A stretch of DNA of 64,000 nucleotides from Herbaspirillum robiniae (GCF_002213415.1 NZ_NJGU01000011.1:186001-250000), one strand, 5' to 3'; positions 26,934 to 37,714 are shown, numbered from the stretch's first letter. The notes: generated from the sequence alone by a model not told the origin. Numbers and translations: made by a program.

Positions 26934-28055
26934 TCAGAACTTGTGCCGCACGCCCACACGCACCACATTCTGCGTACTGTCGTCGCTGGGCGAGGACGAG
27001 TAGGCGGCATTGACCACGCCGGGGTTGACGGTGTCGCGGGCGCGCTGGTTGCTGTACATCGCATACAGGTCGGTGCGTTTGGACAGGTAGTAGTCGACGC
27101 CGACATTGAGCTGGGTGGTCGAGACCCGCGTCGCGCCGGCGCCGGCGCGGCGGATGTTGGCGCGGTCGTGGATCACGCTGCCCAGCAGGTGCAGGTTGGG
27201 GGAGAGCGTGTAGTCCACGCCCAGGTCGAACACGTTGGCCTTTTCCGCCGTGGTGATGTTGACCAGGCCGGTGGAGGCCACGGTCGCCGCCGACGGGCGC
27301 CTGATCTGCGACCAGGCGCCGTACAGTTTGGCCGGTCCGAACTGGTAGCTGGCGCCCAGGGTGAAGGTCTTCAGGTCGGTGTCGCCCGCCTGCGCGGCGC
27401 CGGAGGTGGCGGCCAGCTTGCTCTGGTAATAGCCCGCGCCGACGCCGAAGGGGCCGTTGGCGTAGTTGCCGGCGATGCCGAAGGACTGGCCCGCCGAATT
27501 GTTGCCCGCCACTTCACCGAAGCCGTAGAACAGGCTGCCGGTAAAGCCGGAGAGATTGGCGGTGTCGTAGCGCACCGCATTGTCGGTGCGCGCGCCGCCG
27601 GCGGTGCGGTCGAGGTTGTTGAAGTGGCCGCCCTTGATGCCGTTGCCGCCGAAGGTCTGCACCGAGGTGTACTTGGCGCCGATGTCTTCCAGGTAATCGG
27701 TCTGGCGGCCGAGGGTGACGGTGCCGAAGGCGCCCGACAGGCCGACCACCGACTTGCGGTCGAACAGGGTGTTGGCGGTGCCCATGCCGCCGGTGTCGGC
27801 GTTGAAACCGTTTTCCAGGTTGAAGACGGCGGACAGGCCGCCGCCCAGGTCTTCGACACCCTTGAAGCCGATGCGCGACGTCGCCAGGTCGCCGGAGTCG
27901 ACGCTGAAGCGGCTGCCGTTGTTGGCGCCGACCTTGCTGGTATAGGTCAGGCCGGTGTCGATGACGCCGTAGAGCGTGACGCTGCTTTGCGCCATCGTCT
28001 GCGCGTGAGCGCCGGCCAGCGCGAGGCCGGCCATGGCGATTGCGGTTTTTTTCAT
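26934..28055 (-). CDS. Gram-negative porin (second copy)
   Basis: Outer-membrane general porin, 373 aa, paralogue of the gene at 6708-7835; many blocks are identical or nearly so (SKRTD, NPGVV-AAY, RAGAGATR, KSVVGLSG, QSKLAA, AGDTDLKTFTLGASYQ). Signal peptide MKKTAIAMAGLALAGAHAQTMAQ, first strand SSVTLYGVIDTGLTYTSK and C-terminal Phe in RHKF. AGGGGA lies before the ATG at 28055; the longer in-frame form has no site. Flow of small hydrophilic solutes is expected. Confidence 0.94.
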   Translation of the reverse strand: MKKTAIAMAGLALAGAHAQTMAQSSVTLYGVIDTGLTYTSKVGANNGSRFSVDSGDLATSRIGFKGVEDLGGGLSAVFNLENGFNADTGGMGTANTLFDRKSVVGLSGAFGTVTLGRQTDYLEDIGAKYTSVQTFGGNGIKGGHFNNLDRTAGGARTDNAVRYDTANLSGFTGSLFYGFGEVAGNNSAGQSFGIAGNYANGPFGVGAGYYQSKLAATSGAAQAGDTDLKTFTLGASYQFGPAKLYGAWSQIRRPSAATVASTGLVNITTAEKANVFDLGVDYTLSPNLHLLGSVIHDRANIRRAGAGATRVSTTQLNVGVDYYLSKRTDLYAMYSNQRARDTVNPGVVNAAYSSSPSDDSTQNVVRVGVRHKF

Positions 28056-28356
28056 GTGTTCCCCTGTAATGGATTGGATGGACGGGCACACTGGCCCGGT
28101 CTCTTTCCGTGCGCCGGAAGCTGGCGCTTCCGCGCGGCGGACATCCTGCGGTATCGCCTCTGGGCGACCCGTAAATGGAAGGCGATGCGCCGGCAATTCT
28201 ATGTGCGGCGGCGCATAGGGATTATCTCCGCGTTCTTATCTTCGTAATATCCTTGTGTATATAACGTGCGATTGCCCGCGTGCCGGCGCTGCAGGCAGGC
28301 GAGGCGGCGCGGTACAATCCGCGCCGCCTTCCATCAACTGCACAAGCGATATCAGC
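28056..28356. other. Divergent intergenic region between porin and NinX-like genes
   Basis: 301 bases without a gene. It should hold the porin promoter. A near-palindrome CTATG...CATAG spans 28199-28218 and an AT-rich stretch with TATATAAC follows at about 28256-28263, a plausible minus-10 element for either side. Nothing else recognised. Confidence 0.4.
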
Positions 28357-28962
28357 ATGACCACCATCTACGTCAACGACCTCAGCGGCATCGATCTGGA
28401 TTTCTGGGTGGCCAGGGCCGAAGGCATCGACGCCGTGCGCACCGCGCAGGCCTGCCTGGTCGCGTATCGCCGCAACGACGCCGGCGCCCTGGAGGGAATG
28501 CCCTATTCGCCGACCCGTGACCCGCAGGCGAGCGGGCCGCTGATCGTGAAGCACGGCGTCGACATCTTCGAGAGCGGCGGCCGCTGGGCGGCCGAGCTCA
28601 AGGGCCGCGATACGCCCTGGGGCAACGGCGCGACGCCGGTGGAGGCGGCCCTGCGCGCCATCGTGGCGGCCAGGTTCGGCGACGCGGTCCAGGATGCGGA
28701 AGCGGCGCTGCCGCTATCGTGCTTCTGGCTGATGTTCGTGGCGGCAGGCAGCACGCCGCCGCACCTGCTCGGCCATGCCATCATCGAAGCGCGAGACATG
28801 AACCACGCGATGGAATGCGCGCGCGGGCTGGGCCTGCATCCGGGTGCCGATGTGCGCGTCTACCGCGTCAACGACGACGACGCGCACCACATCGCCGCCG
28901 ATATGCGCAACCGCCTGCTGAGCGCGGAGGAGGCTGCAAGCCTGGGCTGGCAGGAGCAGTAA
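28357..28962 (+). CDS. Phage NinX-like (DUF2591) domain protein
   Basis: A 201-aa protein. Residues about 1-120 resemble the phage NinX/DUF2591 family: VNDLSGIDLDFWVARAEGI, YSPTRDPQASGPLIVKHGV, GRWAAELKG, and GATPVEAALRAIVAARFGD. The last 80 residues are not recognised. NinX-like proteins occur in nin regions of lambdoid phages and their function is not settled. No other phage gene is near, so it seems to be a stand-alone chromosomal member. The ATG used follows a weak site; an upstream in-frame extension looks non-coding. Confidence 0.65.
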   Translation: MTTIYVNDLSGIDLDFWVARAEGIDAVRTAQACLVAYRRNDAGALEGMPYSPTRDPQASGPLIVKHGVDIFESGGRWAAELKGRDTPWGNGATPVEAALRAIVAARFGDAVQDAEAALPLSCFWLMFVAAGSTPPHLLGHAIIEARDMNHAMECARGLGLHPGADVRVYRVNDDDAHHIAADMRNRLLSAEEAASLGWQEQ

Positions 28963-29093
28963 GGACCGGGCGCCGGCGCGGGCTCAGTCCGGCCGGCGCG
29001 GCCCATGCCGCGTAACCGGCGCAGCTGTCCAAGTTACAGTTTCGCCGCAAAAAAAGGCGATAATGCGGGTTCGAAAACTATTCCTTTTCATCC

Positions 29094-29726
29094 ATGCAAG
29101 AAATCATCAACGGCTTCCTACGCTTCCAACAAGACGTCTTTCCTTCCCGCAAGGAATTGTTCAAGACACTGGCAACCGGTCAGACGCCCAAGGCGCTGTT
29201 CATCTCCTGTTCCGACAGCCGGATGGTGCCCGAGCTCGTGACGCAGCGTGAGCCGGGTGATTTGTTCGTGATGCGCAATGCCGGCAACATCGTCCCCTCG
29301 TTCGGTCCCGAACCCGGCGGCGTGAGCGCCACCGTGGAATACGCGGTCGCGCAGCTGAAGGTGACCGACATCGTCATCTGCGGTCACTCCGACTGCGGCG
29401 CGATGAAGGCGGTGGCGACCTGCGCCTGCCTGGACCACATGCCGGCGGTCAAGCACTGGCTGCGCTATGCCGACGCCGCGCGCATGATCAACGAGTCGCG
29501 CAACCACGCCACCGAGATCGAACGCATCGACGGCATGGTGCGCGAGAACGTCATCGCCCAGCTCAACAATATCCGCACCCATCCCTCGGTATCGCTGGCG
29601 CTGTCGCAAGGTCGCCTGGCGCTGCACGGCTGGGTGTACGACATCGAAGCCGGCACCATCGACGCGCTCGATGAAGCCACGCAGACCTTCGTGCCGCTGG
29701 CCGAGCATCCGGCCACGCAGCGCTGA
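29094..29726 (+). CDS. Beta-class carbonic anhydrase
   Basis: Zinc enzyme interconverting CO2 and bicarbonate, 210 aa, cytosolic. The zinc ligands are C39, H98 and C101, with the D41-R43 dyad, in motifs CSDSRMVPE and [17 protein letters not shown] and [12 protein letters not shown] are also typical of the Can/CynT type. No cyanase genes adjoin, so a housekeeping role in bicarbonate supply is likely. A GATAAT box at 29059-29064 may be its minus-10 element. Followed by a terminator. Confidence 0.95.
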   Translation: MQEIINGFLRFQQDVFPSRKELFKTLATGQTPKALFISCSDSRMVPELVTQREPGDLFVMRNAGNIVPSFGPEPGGVSATVEYAVAQLKVTDIVICGHSDCGAMKAVATCACLDHMPAVKHWLRYADAARMINESRNHATEIERIDGMVRENVIAQLNNIRTHPSVSLALSQGRLALHGWVYDIEAGTIDALDEATQTFVPLAEHPATQR

Positions 29727-29738
29727 TCCGCGCCAGGC

Positions 29739-29767
29739 AAAAAAAAGCCACCTTCGGGTGGCTTTTT
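29739..29767. terminator. Bidirectional intrinsic terminator
   Basis: AAAAAAGCCACC / GGTGGCTTTTT with loop TTCG, between carbonic anhydrase (+) and the LacI gene (-). Confidence 0.88.
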
Positions 29768-29792
29768 CGTTTCTGGAGATGCGCCTGCGCGT

Positions 29793-30809
29793 TCAGCGTT
29801 TCTTCGGCGGCGCGGTGGAGGCGCGCCGGACCAGTTCCGGCGTCGCCGTCACGCGCATGACGGGCGATTTGCTGCTGCGGTTGATCAACGCGAGCAGCAG
29901 TTCGATCGACATCTCGGCGGCGCTGTCGGTGGGCACCGCCACCGTGGTCAATGCGGGGCGCGACAGGCGCGCCCACTGGATGTCGGTGATGCCGATCACC
30001 GAGATGTCGCGCGGCACGTTCAGTCCCATGTCGGCGATGGCGTTCATGGCGCCCAGCGCGGGCAGATCGTTGCTGGCGAAGATGGCGGTCAGCTGCGGGA
30101 ATTCCTTGAGCATGGCCATCGTCGCATCGTAGCCGGCGGCCACCGTATCGGGGATGTAGCGCGTGCGCTCCTGCGCATGCTTGCGCCCGGCCTCGGCGCA
30201 GGCGTCGAGGTAGCCGCGATAGCGCTCGGCGTGGATGCCGTTCTTCTTGCTGCCGACCAGCGCGCCGATGTCGCGATGCCCGAGCTCGATCAGGTGTCGC
30301 CCGGCGATCGCGCCGGCGGCCCGGAAGTCGACCGCGATGCTGGGCAGCTCGGGCGGCGCATCAGGCTTTTCCCACATGCACAGCACTACCGGCGCGCCGC
30401 GCTTTTCGGTCTTCTTGAGATCGTCCATCGGCAGGTTGGCGTTCATGATCAGCACGCCGTCGGACAAGGTGCCCGCGATCTGGTCGAGATAGGCGCGTCC
30501 GGTGGCCGGATCGTCGTTGGTGTTGCATACGATCAGGAAGCGGCCGTGGGCGCGCGCCGCGCGTTCGGCGGCCAGCGCAAATTCGGGATAGAAGGGGTTG
30601 GCGATGCTGGACACCATCAGCGCCAGCGTGGGCGCGCGGCCCTCGGCCAGCGCGCGCGCCGTCAGGTGCGGCCGGTATCCGAGCTGTTCCACCGCCTCCA
30701 GCACGCGCAGGCGGGTCTGCTCGCCCACCTTGCCGCGCTGGCGCAGGACATTCGAAACGGTGGCGGAGGTGACGCCGGCCAGGCGGGCGACTTCGGATAG
30801 GGTGGTCAT
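29793..30809 (-). CDS. LacI family transcriptional regulator of the galactoside operon
   Basis: A 338-aa repressor. Helix-turn-helix and hinge at residues 1-60 (TTLSEVARLAGVTSATVSNVL, LGYRPHLTARALAEG), then a periplasmic-binding-like sugar-sensing domain (VSSIANPFYPEFALAAERAA, FASNDLPALGAMNAI). It is divergent from the ABC sugar-import and beta-galactosidase operon. A perfect palindrome TTAAGCGCTTAA (LacI-type CG centre) lies in the shared spacer and is its likely operator. The start at 30809 puts the helix-turn-helix at the N-terminus; an ATG 9 codons upstream is possible. Confidence 0.9.
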   Translation of the reverse strand: MTTLSEVARLAGVTSATVSNVLRQRGKVGEQTRLRVLEAVEQLGYRPHLTARALAEGRAPTLALMVSSIANPFYPEFALAAERAARAHGRFLIVCNTNDDPATGRAYLDQIAGTLSDGVLIMNANLPMDDLKKTEKRGAPVVLCMWEKPDAPPELPSIAVDFRAAGAIAGRHLIELGHRDIGALVGSKKNGIHAERYRGYLDACAEAGRKHAQERTRYIPDTVAAGYDATMAMLKEFPQLTAIFASNDLPALGAMNAIADMGLNVPRDISVIGITDIQWARLSRPALTTVAVPTDSAAEMSIELLLALINRSSKSPVMRVTATPELVRRASTAPPKKR

Positions 30810-30948
30810 GGGCGATGGAAATGAGAGCCTTCGCATTCAATCGTCTATCGCCCACCTTGTCAACGAGCCCGGCCAGGGCATCGAATTGCAGCAGTGCAAT
30901 GCGGCGCGCCGCACGGAAGAGCTGGCGCGGGGATTCGCAGAATTCCTG

Positions 30949-31076
30949 TTGCGTCCCAAAACCAAGATCGGTATTATCCAACGCAACAACAGAAAAAATC
31001 GGCATCACGATCAGAACAACGATGCGGAGACACAGTCAGAAAAATTGCAACGAACCAGGCATTCGCCTGTTTTTTT
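30949..31076 (+). ncRNA. Candidate small RNA or leader transcript with its own promoter and terminator
   Basis: TTGCGT (30949-30954) and TATTAT (30972-30977) are spaced 17 bases apart, so transcription could begin near 30984. A compact hairpin CAGGC-ATTC-GCCTG at 31056-31069 is followed by seven T, giving a transcript of about 90 bases. It ends before the LacI-type operator at 31088 and 105 bases before the first gene of the operon. It could be a small RNA, an attenuated leader, or an insulating terminator. No homologue recognised. Confidence 0.3.
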
Positions 31077-31087
31077 GTAAATTTAAA

Positions 31088-31099
31088 TTAAGCGCTTAA
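31088..31099. promoter_or_regulatory. Candidate LacI-family operator
   Basis: Perfect 12-bp palindrome TTAAGCGCTTAA with the central CG typical of LacI/GalR sites, in an AT-rich patch 83 bases before the sugar ABC operon. The 372-base spacer 30810-31181 between the LacI gene and the operon otherwise contains only the candidate transcript above and the promoters. Confidence 0.65.
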
Positions 31100-31181
31100 C
31101 CTCAAGCCGGCCGTGGATTTCACGGCGACAGAAAGCGGCCGCCTTTGCCGCGTGCGGTGTGATTCATTCTTTTGGGAATAG

Positions 31182-32330
<1,149 letters not shown>

Positions 32331-32418
32331 GGGCCGGCTCGCGGCAGTATCCGAGCATCGCGGCGCCGACCCGGCGCTGCGCAATCTTCACCCACAACAA
32401 CCCGGAGGAGTTTCATCC

Positions 32419-34392
32419 ATGTCGATACGATTGGGGGTCTGCTACTACCCCGAACACTGGCCCGAAGCAATGTGGGAGAGCGACGCGCAGCGCATGAAGG
32501 CGCTGGGCATCAAGCAGGTGCGTATCGGCGAATTCGCCTGGAGCCGGATCGAGCCTGCGCCGGGCGAGCTGCAGTGGGACTGGCTGGACCGCGCCATCGA
32601 AGTGCTGGCCGCACAGGGCCTGGAAGTGGTGATGTGCACGCCCACCGCGACGCCGCCCAAGTGGCTGGTCGACCGCCACGACGACGTGCTGGCGGTCGAC
32701 GCCAACGGACGCAAGCGCCACTTCGGTTCGCGCCGCCATTACGATTTTTCGTCCGACTCCTACTTCGAAGAATCGCAGCGCATCGTGCGCCTGCTGGCGC
32801 AGCGCTACGGCAAACATCCCGCGGTCACCGCCTGGCAGACCGACAACGAGTACGGCTGCCACCAGACCGTGGTCAGCTATTCGTCGTCCGCGCAGCGCCG
32901 TTTCCGTTCGTGGCTGCGCGCCCGTTACGGCAGCATCGAGGCGCTCAACGCGGCCTGGGGCACGGTGTTCTGGAGCATGGAATACCGCAGCTTCGACGAG
33001 ATCGACGCGCCGGTGGGCACCGTGACCGAGGCGCATCCTTCGCACCGCCTCGACTACCGCCGCTTCGCCTCTGACGAGGTGGCGCGCTACAACCGCATGC
33101 AGGTCGAGATCCTGCGCGCGCATGCGCCCGGCCGGCTGATGGTGCACAACTTCATGCAGATGTTCCTCGAGTTCGACCACTACTCGGTGGCGGCCGACCT
33201 CGACGTGGCGACCTGGGACAGCTACCCGCTGGGCGCGCTGGAAGAGATGTGGTTCGCGCCGGAGGTGAAGGCGCGCTGGCTGCGCACCGGCCATCCCGAT
33301 TTCGCCAGCTTCAACCATGACCTGTATCGCGGCATGTCGGCCCAGCCCTTCTGGGTCATGGAGCAGCAGCCGGGGCCGGTCAACTGGGCGCACTGGAACC
33401 CGCACCCGCTGCCCGGCATGGTGCGCCTGTGGAGCTGGGAAGCCTTCGCCCACGGCGCCGGCTGCGTCTCCTACTTCCGCTGGCGCCAGGTGCCGTTCGG
33501 GCAGGAGCAGATGCACGCCGGGCTGAACCGTCCCGACAATCGCCTGGACGTCGGCGGCGCCGAAGCCGAACGCGTGGCGCTGGAAATCGGCCAGGTGGAA
33601 CAGGCGGCCGGCGAGCTGGCGCAGCCGCACGGCAAGGTCGCGCTGCTGTTCGACTACAGCGCCAAGTGGCTGTTCGAGATCCATCACCAGGGCGCCGACT
33701 TCCACTATCCGCGCTTCGCCTTCGAGTATTACTCGGCGCTGCGCGCGCTGGGACTGGACGTGGACATCGTGCCGGTGCACGCGCCGCTCGACGGCTACGC
33801 GATGATCGTGGTGCCGCCGCTGCCCATCGTGCCCGACGACCTGCCGGCCCGCCTGCAGGCCAGCGGCGCGCAGGTGGTGCTGGGGCCGCGCAGCGGCTCC
33901 AAGACGGTGTCGCTGCAGATCCCCGGCAGCCTGCCGCCCGGTCCGCTGCAGCAGATCCTGCCGGTGCGCGTGTGGCGCGTCGAGTCGATGCGCCCCAACA
34001 TCACCGAGCCGGTGGCGCTGGGCGATTGCCAGGGCCAGGCCTCGCACTGGCGCGACCTGGTCGAGCTGGAAGGCGAGGGCGTGCAGGCGGTGGCAAGTTT
34101 CGGCGACGGCCATCCCGCCATCGTCAGGCGCGAGCGTGTACATTACCTCGCCGGCATCTTCGACGAGGCGCTCACGCAAGCCTATCTGGAGCAGGTGGCG
34201 CGCGCCGCCGGCCTGGCGCCGCAGCGCCTGCCGCAGGGCCTGCGCCTGCAGCGCCGCGGCGGCCTGACTTTCGCGCTGAACTACGCCGACGCGCCGCTGG
34301 CGCTGCCGGACACCGACGGCGCGGCCTTCATCGTCGGCGGCCCGCAGCTGGAGCCGCAGGGCGTGGCGATCTACCGGACCACGCAGCAGTAA
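32419..34392 (+). CDS. Beta-galactosidase, glycoside hydrolase family 42
   Basis: A 657-aa cytosolic enzyme releasing galactose from beta-galactosides. The GH42 start GVCYYPEHWPEAMWESD and the (beta/alpha)8 fold are clear. Acid/base E144 is in TDNEYGCH and nucleophile E315 in WVMEQQPG. The trimerisation domain follows (about 390-600) and a small C-terminal beta domain closes the protein. GGAGGAG precedes the ATG. Encoded within the ABC import operon, so it likely cleaves imported galacto-oligosaccharides, such as those from plant galactans. No signal peptide. Confidence 0.94.
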   Translation: MSIRLGVCYYPEHWPEAMWESDAQRMKALGIKQVRIGEFAWSRIEPAPGELQWDWLDRAIEVLAAQGLEVVMCTPTATPPKWLVDRHDDVLAVDANGRKRHFGSRRHYDFSSDSYFEESQRIVRLLAQRYGKHPAVTAWQTDNEYGCHQTVVSYSSSAQRRFRSWLRARYGSIEALNAAWGTVFWSMEYRSFDEIDAPVGTVTEAHPSHRLDYRRFASDEVARYNRMQVEILRAHAPGRLMVHNFMQMFLEFDHYSVAADLDVATWDSYPLGALEEMWFAPEVKARWLRTGHPDFASFNHDLYRGMSAQPFWVMEQQPGPVNWAHWNPHPLPGMVRLWSWEAFAHGAGCVSYFRWRQVPFGQEQMHAGLNRPDNRLDVGGAEAERVALEIGQVEQAAGELAQPHGKVALLFDYSAKWLFEIHHQGADFHYPRFAFEYYSALRALGLDVDIVPVHAPLDGYAMIVVPPLPIVPDDLPARLQASGAQVVLGPRSGSKTVSLQIPGSLPPGPLQQILPVRVWRVESMRPNITEPVALGDCQGQASHWRDLVELEGEGVQAVASFGDGHPAIVRRERVHYLAGIFDEALTQAYLEQVARAAGLAPQRLPQGLRLQRRGGLTFALNYADAPLALPDTDGAAFIVGGPQLEPQGVAIYRTTQQ

Positions 34393-34550
34393 GAGGCGCA
34401 AGAACAGGAATAGCAACACTCTGGAAGACAGCGCGGCGCGCGGCGACCTGAAGATCGTCGCCGCGAAGCCGGCGCGCAAGCAGGCGGACAAGAACCTGTG
34501 CAAAAGAGCAAGAACAACGCTGTTGTGAACACAATCACTCGGAGACAACG

Positions 34551-35786
34551 ATGAAAAATCTGATTCGCATGGGCCTGCTGGCCGCCGCGGCCACCGCAGC
34601 CGTATCGGCCGCCGCCGGCACGCTGTCCGTCAACATCGCCTACAAGGGCGCGGTGCAGCGCACCGTCTGGCAATCCACGCTGGATGAATTCAAGAAGGCC
34701 AATCCCGATGTCGACATCAAGGTCGCCTTCGTCGAGGAAGAGGCCTACAAGGTGCAGCTGCCCGGCTGGCTGTCGACCCAGGCGCCGGACATCATCAACT
34801 GGCACAACGGCGAGCGCATGGCCTTCTACGCCAGCCGCGGCCTGCTGGAAGATGTGAGCGAGGACTGGAAGAAGAACGGCTGGGACGCTTCCTATGCCTC
34901 GACCAAAGAGGCCTCGTCCTACCAGGGCAAGCAATATGCGCTGCCCACCGTCTACTACTCCTGGGGCATGTTCTACCGCAAGGACATCTTCAAGACCGCC
35001 GGCATCGCCGCCGAGCCCAAGACCTGGGACGAGTTCCTGGACGCCTGCAAGAAGCTCAAGGCCTCCGGCGTCACGCCGCTGGCCGTGGGCGGGCGCGACG
35101 CCTGGACCCTGGCCGGCTGGTTCGACTACCTGGACCTGCGCCTGAACGGCAACGCCTTCCACCAGCAACTGATGGCCGGCGAGATCGCCTACACCGACGC
35201 GCGCGTCAAGAAGGTCTACACCGCGTGGAAGACGCTGATCGACAACAAGTACTTCATCGACAATGCGCTCTCCTACGACCTCGATGGCGCCCAGCCCTTC
35301 CTGTTCCAGGGCAAGGCGGCCATGATGCTGATGGGCACCTTCATCGCCAAGGGCTTCCCCGCCAAGATGGCGCCCAACATGGGCTACTTCCAGTTCCCCA
35401 TCATCGACGCCAAGGTGCCGACCGCCGAGGAAGGCCCGACCGAATCCATCCACATCCCCAGCAAGGCCCGCAACAAGGCCGACGCGCGTCGCTTCCTGGC
35501 CTTCGTCGGCACGCCGGCGATCAGCGCCAAGCTGGCCGACGGCCTCGGTTCGCTGCCGGCCAACAGCAAGTCGCCCGAGCCGACCGAGCCGATCTCGCGC
35601 ATCGGTTTCCAGATCCTCTCCAACGCCCAGGGCGGCGTGGCGCAGTTCTATGACCGCGACATGACCAAGGAGATGGCCGACGAAGGCATGAAGGGCATGC
35701 AGAAGTTCGTCAGCGACACCGGCAAGATCGACGAAGTGTTGAACGAGCTGGAACAAAGCCGCAAGCGCATCTACAAGAAGTCCTGA
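34551..35786 (+). CDS. Sugar ABC transporter substrate-binding protein
   Basis: Extracytoplasmic solute-binding protein family 1, 411 aa. Signal peptide MKNLIRMGLLAAAATAAVSAAAG, then TLSVNIAYKGAVQRTVWQSTLDEFKKANPDVDIKVAF and the middle YALPTVYYSWGMFYRKDIFKTAGI, typical of CUT1 binding proteins. GGAGA lies before the ATG. It would deliver galactosides to the permeases next to it. Confidence 0.92.
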   Translation: MKNLIRMGLLAAAATAAVSAAAGTLSVNIAYKGAVQRTVWQSTLDEFKKANPDVDIKVAFVEEEAYKVQLPGWLSTQAPDIINWHNGERMAFYASRGLLEDVSEDWKKNGWDASYASTKEASSYQGKQYALPTVYYSWGMFYRKDIFKTAGIAAEPKTWDEFLDACKKLKASGVTPLAVGGRDAWTLAGWFDYLDLRLNGNAFHQQLMAGEIAYTDARVKKVYTAWKTLIDNKYFIDNALSYDLDGAQPFLFQGKAAMMLMGTFIAKGFPAKMAPNMGYFQFPIIDAKVPTAEEGPTESIHIPSKARNKADARRFLAFVGTPAISAKLADGLGSLPANSKSPEPTEPISRIGFQILSNAQGGVAQFYDRDMTKEMADEGMKGMQKFVSDTGKIDEVLNELEQSRKRIYKKS

Positions 35787-35878
35787 TCCGCCGCCGCGCG
35801 AAGTTCGCCCGCGCTGCCGGGCGGGCTTCGCCGTCCAGGCATCGCCGTCGCACCATTCGCATTACAGGAGTCCATCCC

Positions 35879-36808
35879 ATGCTTGCGCAAACGCCCGCCA
35901 TCAATCCGCCCAAGAGCGCCGCCGAAGCGCCCGCCGCGGCTGCGGCATCGAAGCGGCGCACCGCCGCGCGCAGGAACCGCGCCGCCGTCTGGTTCCTGGC
36001 GCCGGCCTGCGCGATGACCTTGATCTACGTGCTGTATCCGATCGCGTACACCATCTATCTCAGCTTCTTCAACTGGGACGGCATGACCCGGCCGCAGTTC
36101 GTCGGACTGGCGAACTATGTCGAGCTGCTGCATGCGCCGACCTTCTACACCGCGCTCAGGAACAACCTGGCCTGGCTGCTGGCCTTCCTGCTGGCGCCGC
36201 CCATGGGGCTGTCCATCGCGCTCTACCTGAACCAGAAGGTGCGCGGCATGCGCGTGGTCAAGGCGCTGTTCTTCGCGCCCTTCGTGCTCTCCGGCGTGGT
36301 GGTCGGCCTGATCTTCAGCTGGTTCTACGATCCCAGCTTCGGCCTGCTGTCGCTGCTGCTGGGCCACGGCATCCCGGTGCTGGGCGACGCCCGCTACGTC
36401 ACCTTCGGCATCATCTTCGCGGCGCTGTGGCCGCAGACCGCTTATTGCATGATCCTGTTCCTGACCGGGCTGACCGCGATCAACAACGACCAGATCGAGG
36501 CCGCGCGCATGGAAGGCGCCAGGGGCTGGACCATGTTGCGCCACGTGATCCTGCCGCAGCTGCGGCCGACCACCTTCATGGCCTTCGTGGTCAGCATCAT
36601 CGGCGCGCTGCGCAGCTTCGACCTGATCTCGGTGATGAGCAGCGGCGGCCCCTACGAGAGCTCCACCGTGCTCGCCTACTATGCCTACGACCAGGCCATC
36701 AAGTATTACCGGCAGGGCTATTCGGCGGCGATCGCCGTGACGCTCTTCGCCATCATGCTGGTCTACATCGTCTACCAACTGCGCCGCATGCTGCGCTCGG
36801 AACGCTAG
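35879..36808 (+). CDS. Sugar ABC transporter permease, MalF type
   Basis: A 309-aa inner-membrane permease, six spans, with a basic cytosolic N-terminus of about 35 residues (AAAASKRRTAARRNR). The EAA loop is EAARMEGARGWTMLRHVILPQLRP near residue 205, which contacts the ATPase. AGGAG precedes the ATG. Forms a pair with the next permease, 8 bases downstream. Confidence 0.92.
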   Translation: MLAQTPAINPPKSAAEAPAAAAASKRRTAARRNRAAVWFLAPACAMTLIYVLYPIAYTIYLSFFNWDGMTRPQFVGLANYVELLHAPTFYTALRNNLAWLLAFLLAPPMGLSIALYLNQKVRGMRVVKALFFAPFVLSGVVVGLIFSWFYDPSFGLLSLLLGHGIPVLGDARYVTFGIIFAALWPQTAYCMILFLTGLTAINNDQIEAARMEGARGWTMLRHVILPQLRPTTFMAFVVSIIGALRSFDLISVMSSGGPYESSTVLAYYAYDQAIKYYRQGYSAAIAVTLFAIMLVYIVYQLRRMLRSER

Positions 36809-36816
36809 GAGAATCC

Positions 36817-37668
36817 ATGTTCCCGATGCCGATAGAAAAATGGAAGCCCATCCCGCGCCTGGCCTACCAGCTCTCGCTGCCGGTGGCGCTGATGATCTGG
36901 CTGCTGCCGATGCTGACCGCGCTGGTGACCTCGGTGCGCTCCAACGACGAACTGATGGCCGGCAACTACTGGGGCTGGCCGCAGGATTTTGCGATGCTGG
37001 AGAACTACCGCGAAGCGCTGACCGCCTCGCCGATGCTGCATTACTTCTGGAACAGCTGCCTCATCACCGTGCCCTCGGTGATCGGCGCCATCTCGCTGGC
37101 GGCGATGGCGGGCTACGCCTTGTCGACCTACCAGTTCCGCGGCAACACGCTGCTGTTCGCCACCTTCGTAGCCTGCAACTTCGTGCCGCAGCAGATCCTG
37201 ATGATCCCGGTGCGCGACCTGTCGCTGTCGCTGGGCCTGTTCAACACCGTCACCGGCATGGTGCTGTTCCACGTGGCGATGCAGACCGGTTTTTGCACGC
37301 TGTTCCTGCGCAACTTCATCAAGCAGCTGCCGTTCGAGATGATCGAGGCCGCGCGCATCGAGGGCGCAAGCGAATGGACGGTGTTCTACCGCATCGTGCT
37401 GCCGCTGATCCGTCCCGCGCTGGCGGCGCTGGCGGTGCTGGTGTTCACCTTCGTTTGGAACGACTATTTCTGGGCGCTGTGCCTCACTCAGGGCGACGAC
37501 GTGGCGCCGATCACGGTCGGCGTGGCGGCCTTGCGCGGGCAGTGGACCACCGCCTGGAACCTGGTGTCGGCCGGTTCCATCCTCGCGGCGTTGCCGTCGG
37601 TGTTGCTGTTCTTCGTGATGCAGAAGCAGTTCGTGGCCGGGCTGACCTTTGGCGCCAGCAAGGGCTGA
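36817..37668 (+). CDS. Sugar ABC transporter permease, MalG type
   Basis: A 283-aa permease with six spans. EAA loop EAARIEGASEWTVFYRIVLPLIRP near residue 185. TAGGAGAA lies before the ATG at 36817; the longer in-frame form runs inside the previous gene and was rejected. Last gene of the galactoside operon, followed by a strong terminator. Confidence 0.93.
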   Translation: MFPMPIEKWKPIPRLAYQLSLPVALMIWLLPMLTALVTSVRSNDELMAGNYWGWPQDFAMLENYREALTASPMLHYFWNSCLITVPSVIGAISLAAMAGYALSTYQFRGNTLLFATFVACNFVPQQILMIPVRDLSLSLGLFNTVTGMVLFHVAMQTGFCTLFLRNFIKQLPFEMIEAARIEGASEWTVFYRIVLPLIRPALAALAVLVFTFVWNDYFWALCLTQGDDVAPITVGVAALRGQWTTAWNLVSAGSILAALPSVLLFFVMQKQFVAGLTFGASKG

Positions 37669-37682
37669 GGCTACCCGCGCAC

Positions 37683-37714
37683 AAAAAAACGCCCGCGATT
37701 GCGGGCGTTTTTGT
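37683..37714. terminator. Bidirectional intrinsic terminator
   Basis: AAAAAAACGCCCGC / GCGGGCGTTTTTGTTT with loop GATT, between the sugar operon (+) and the OYE gene (-). Confidence 0.88.
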
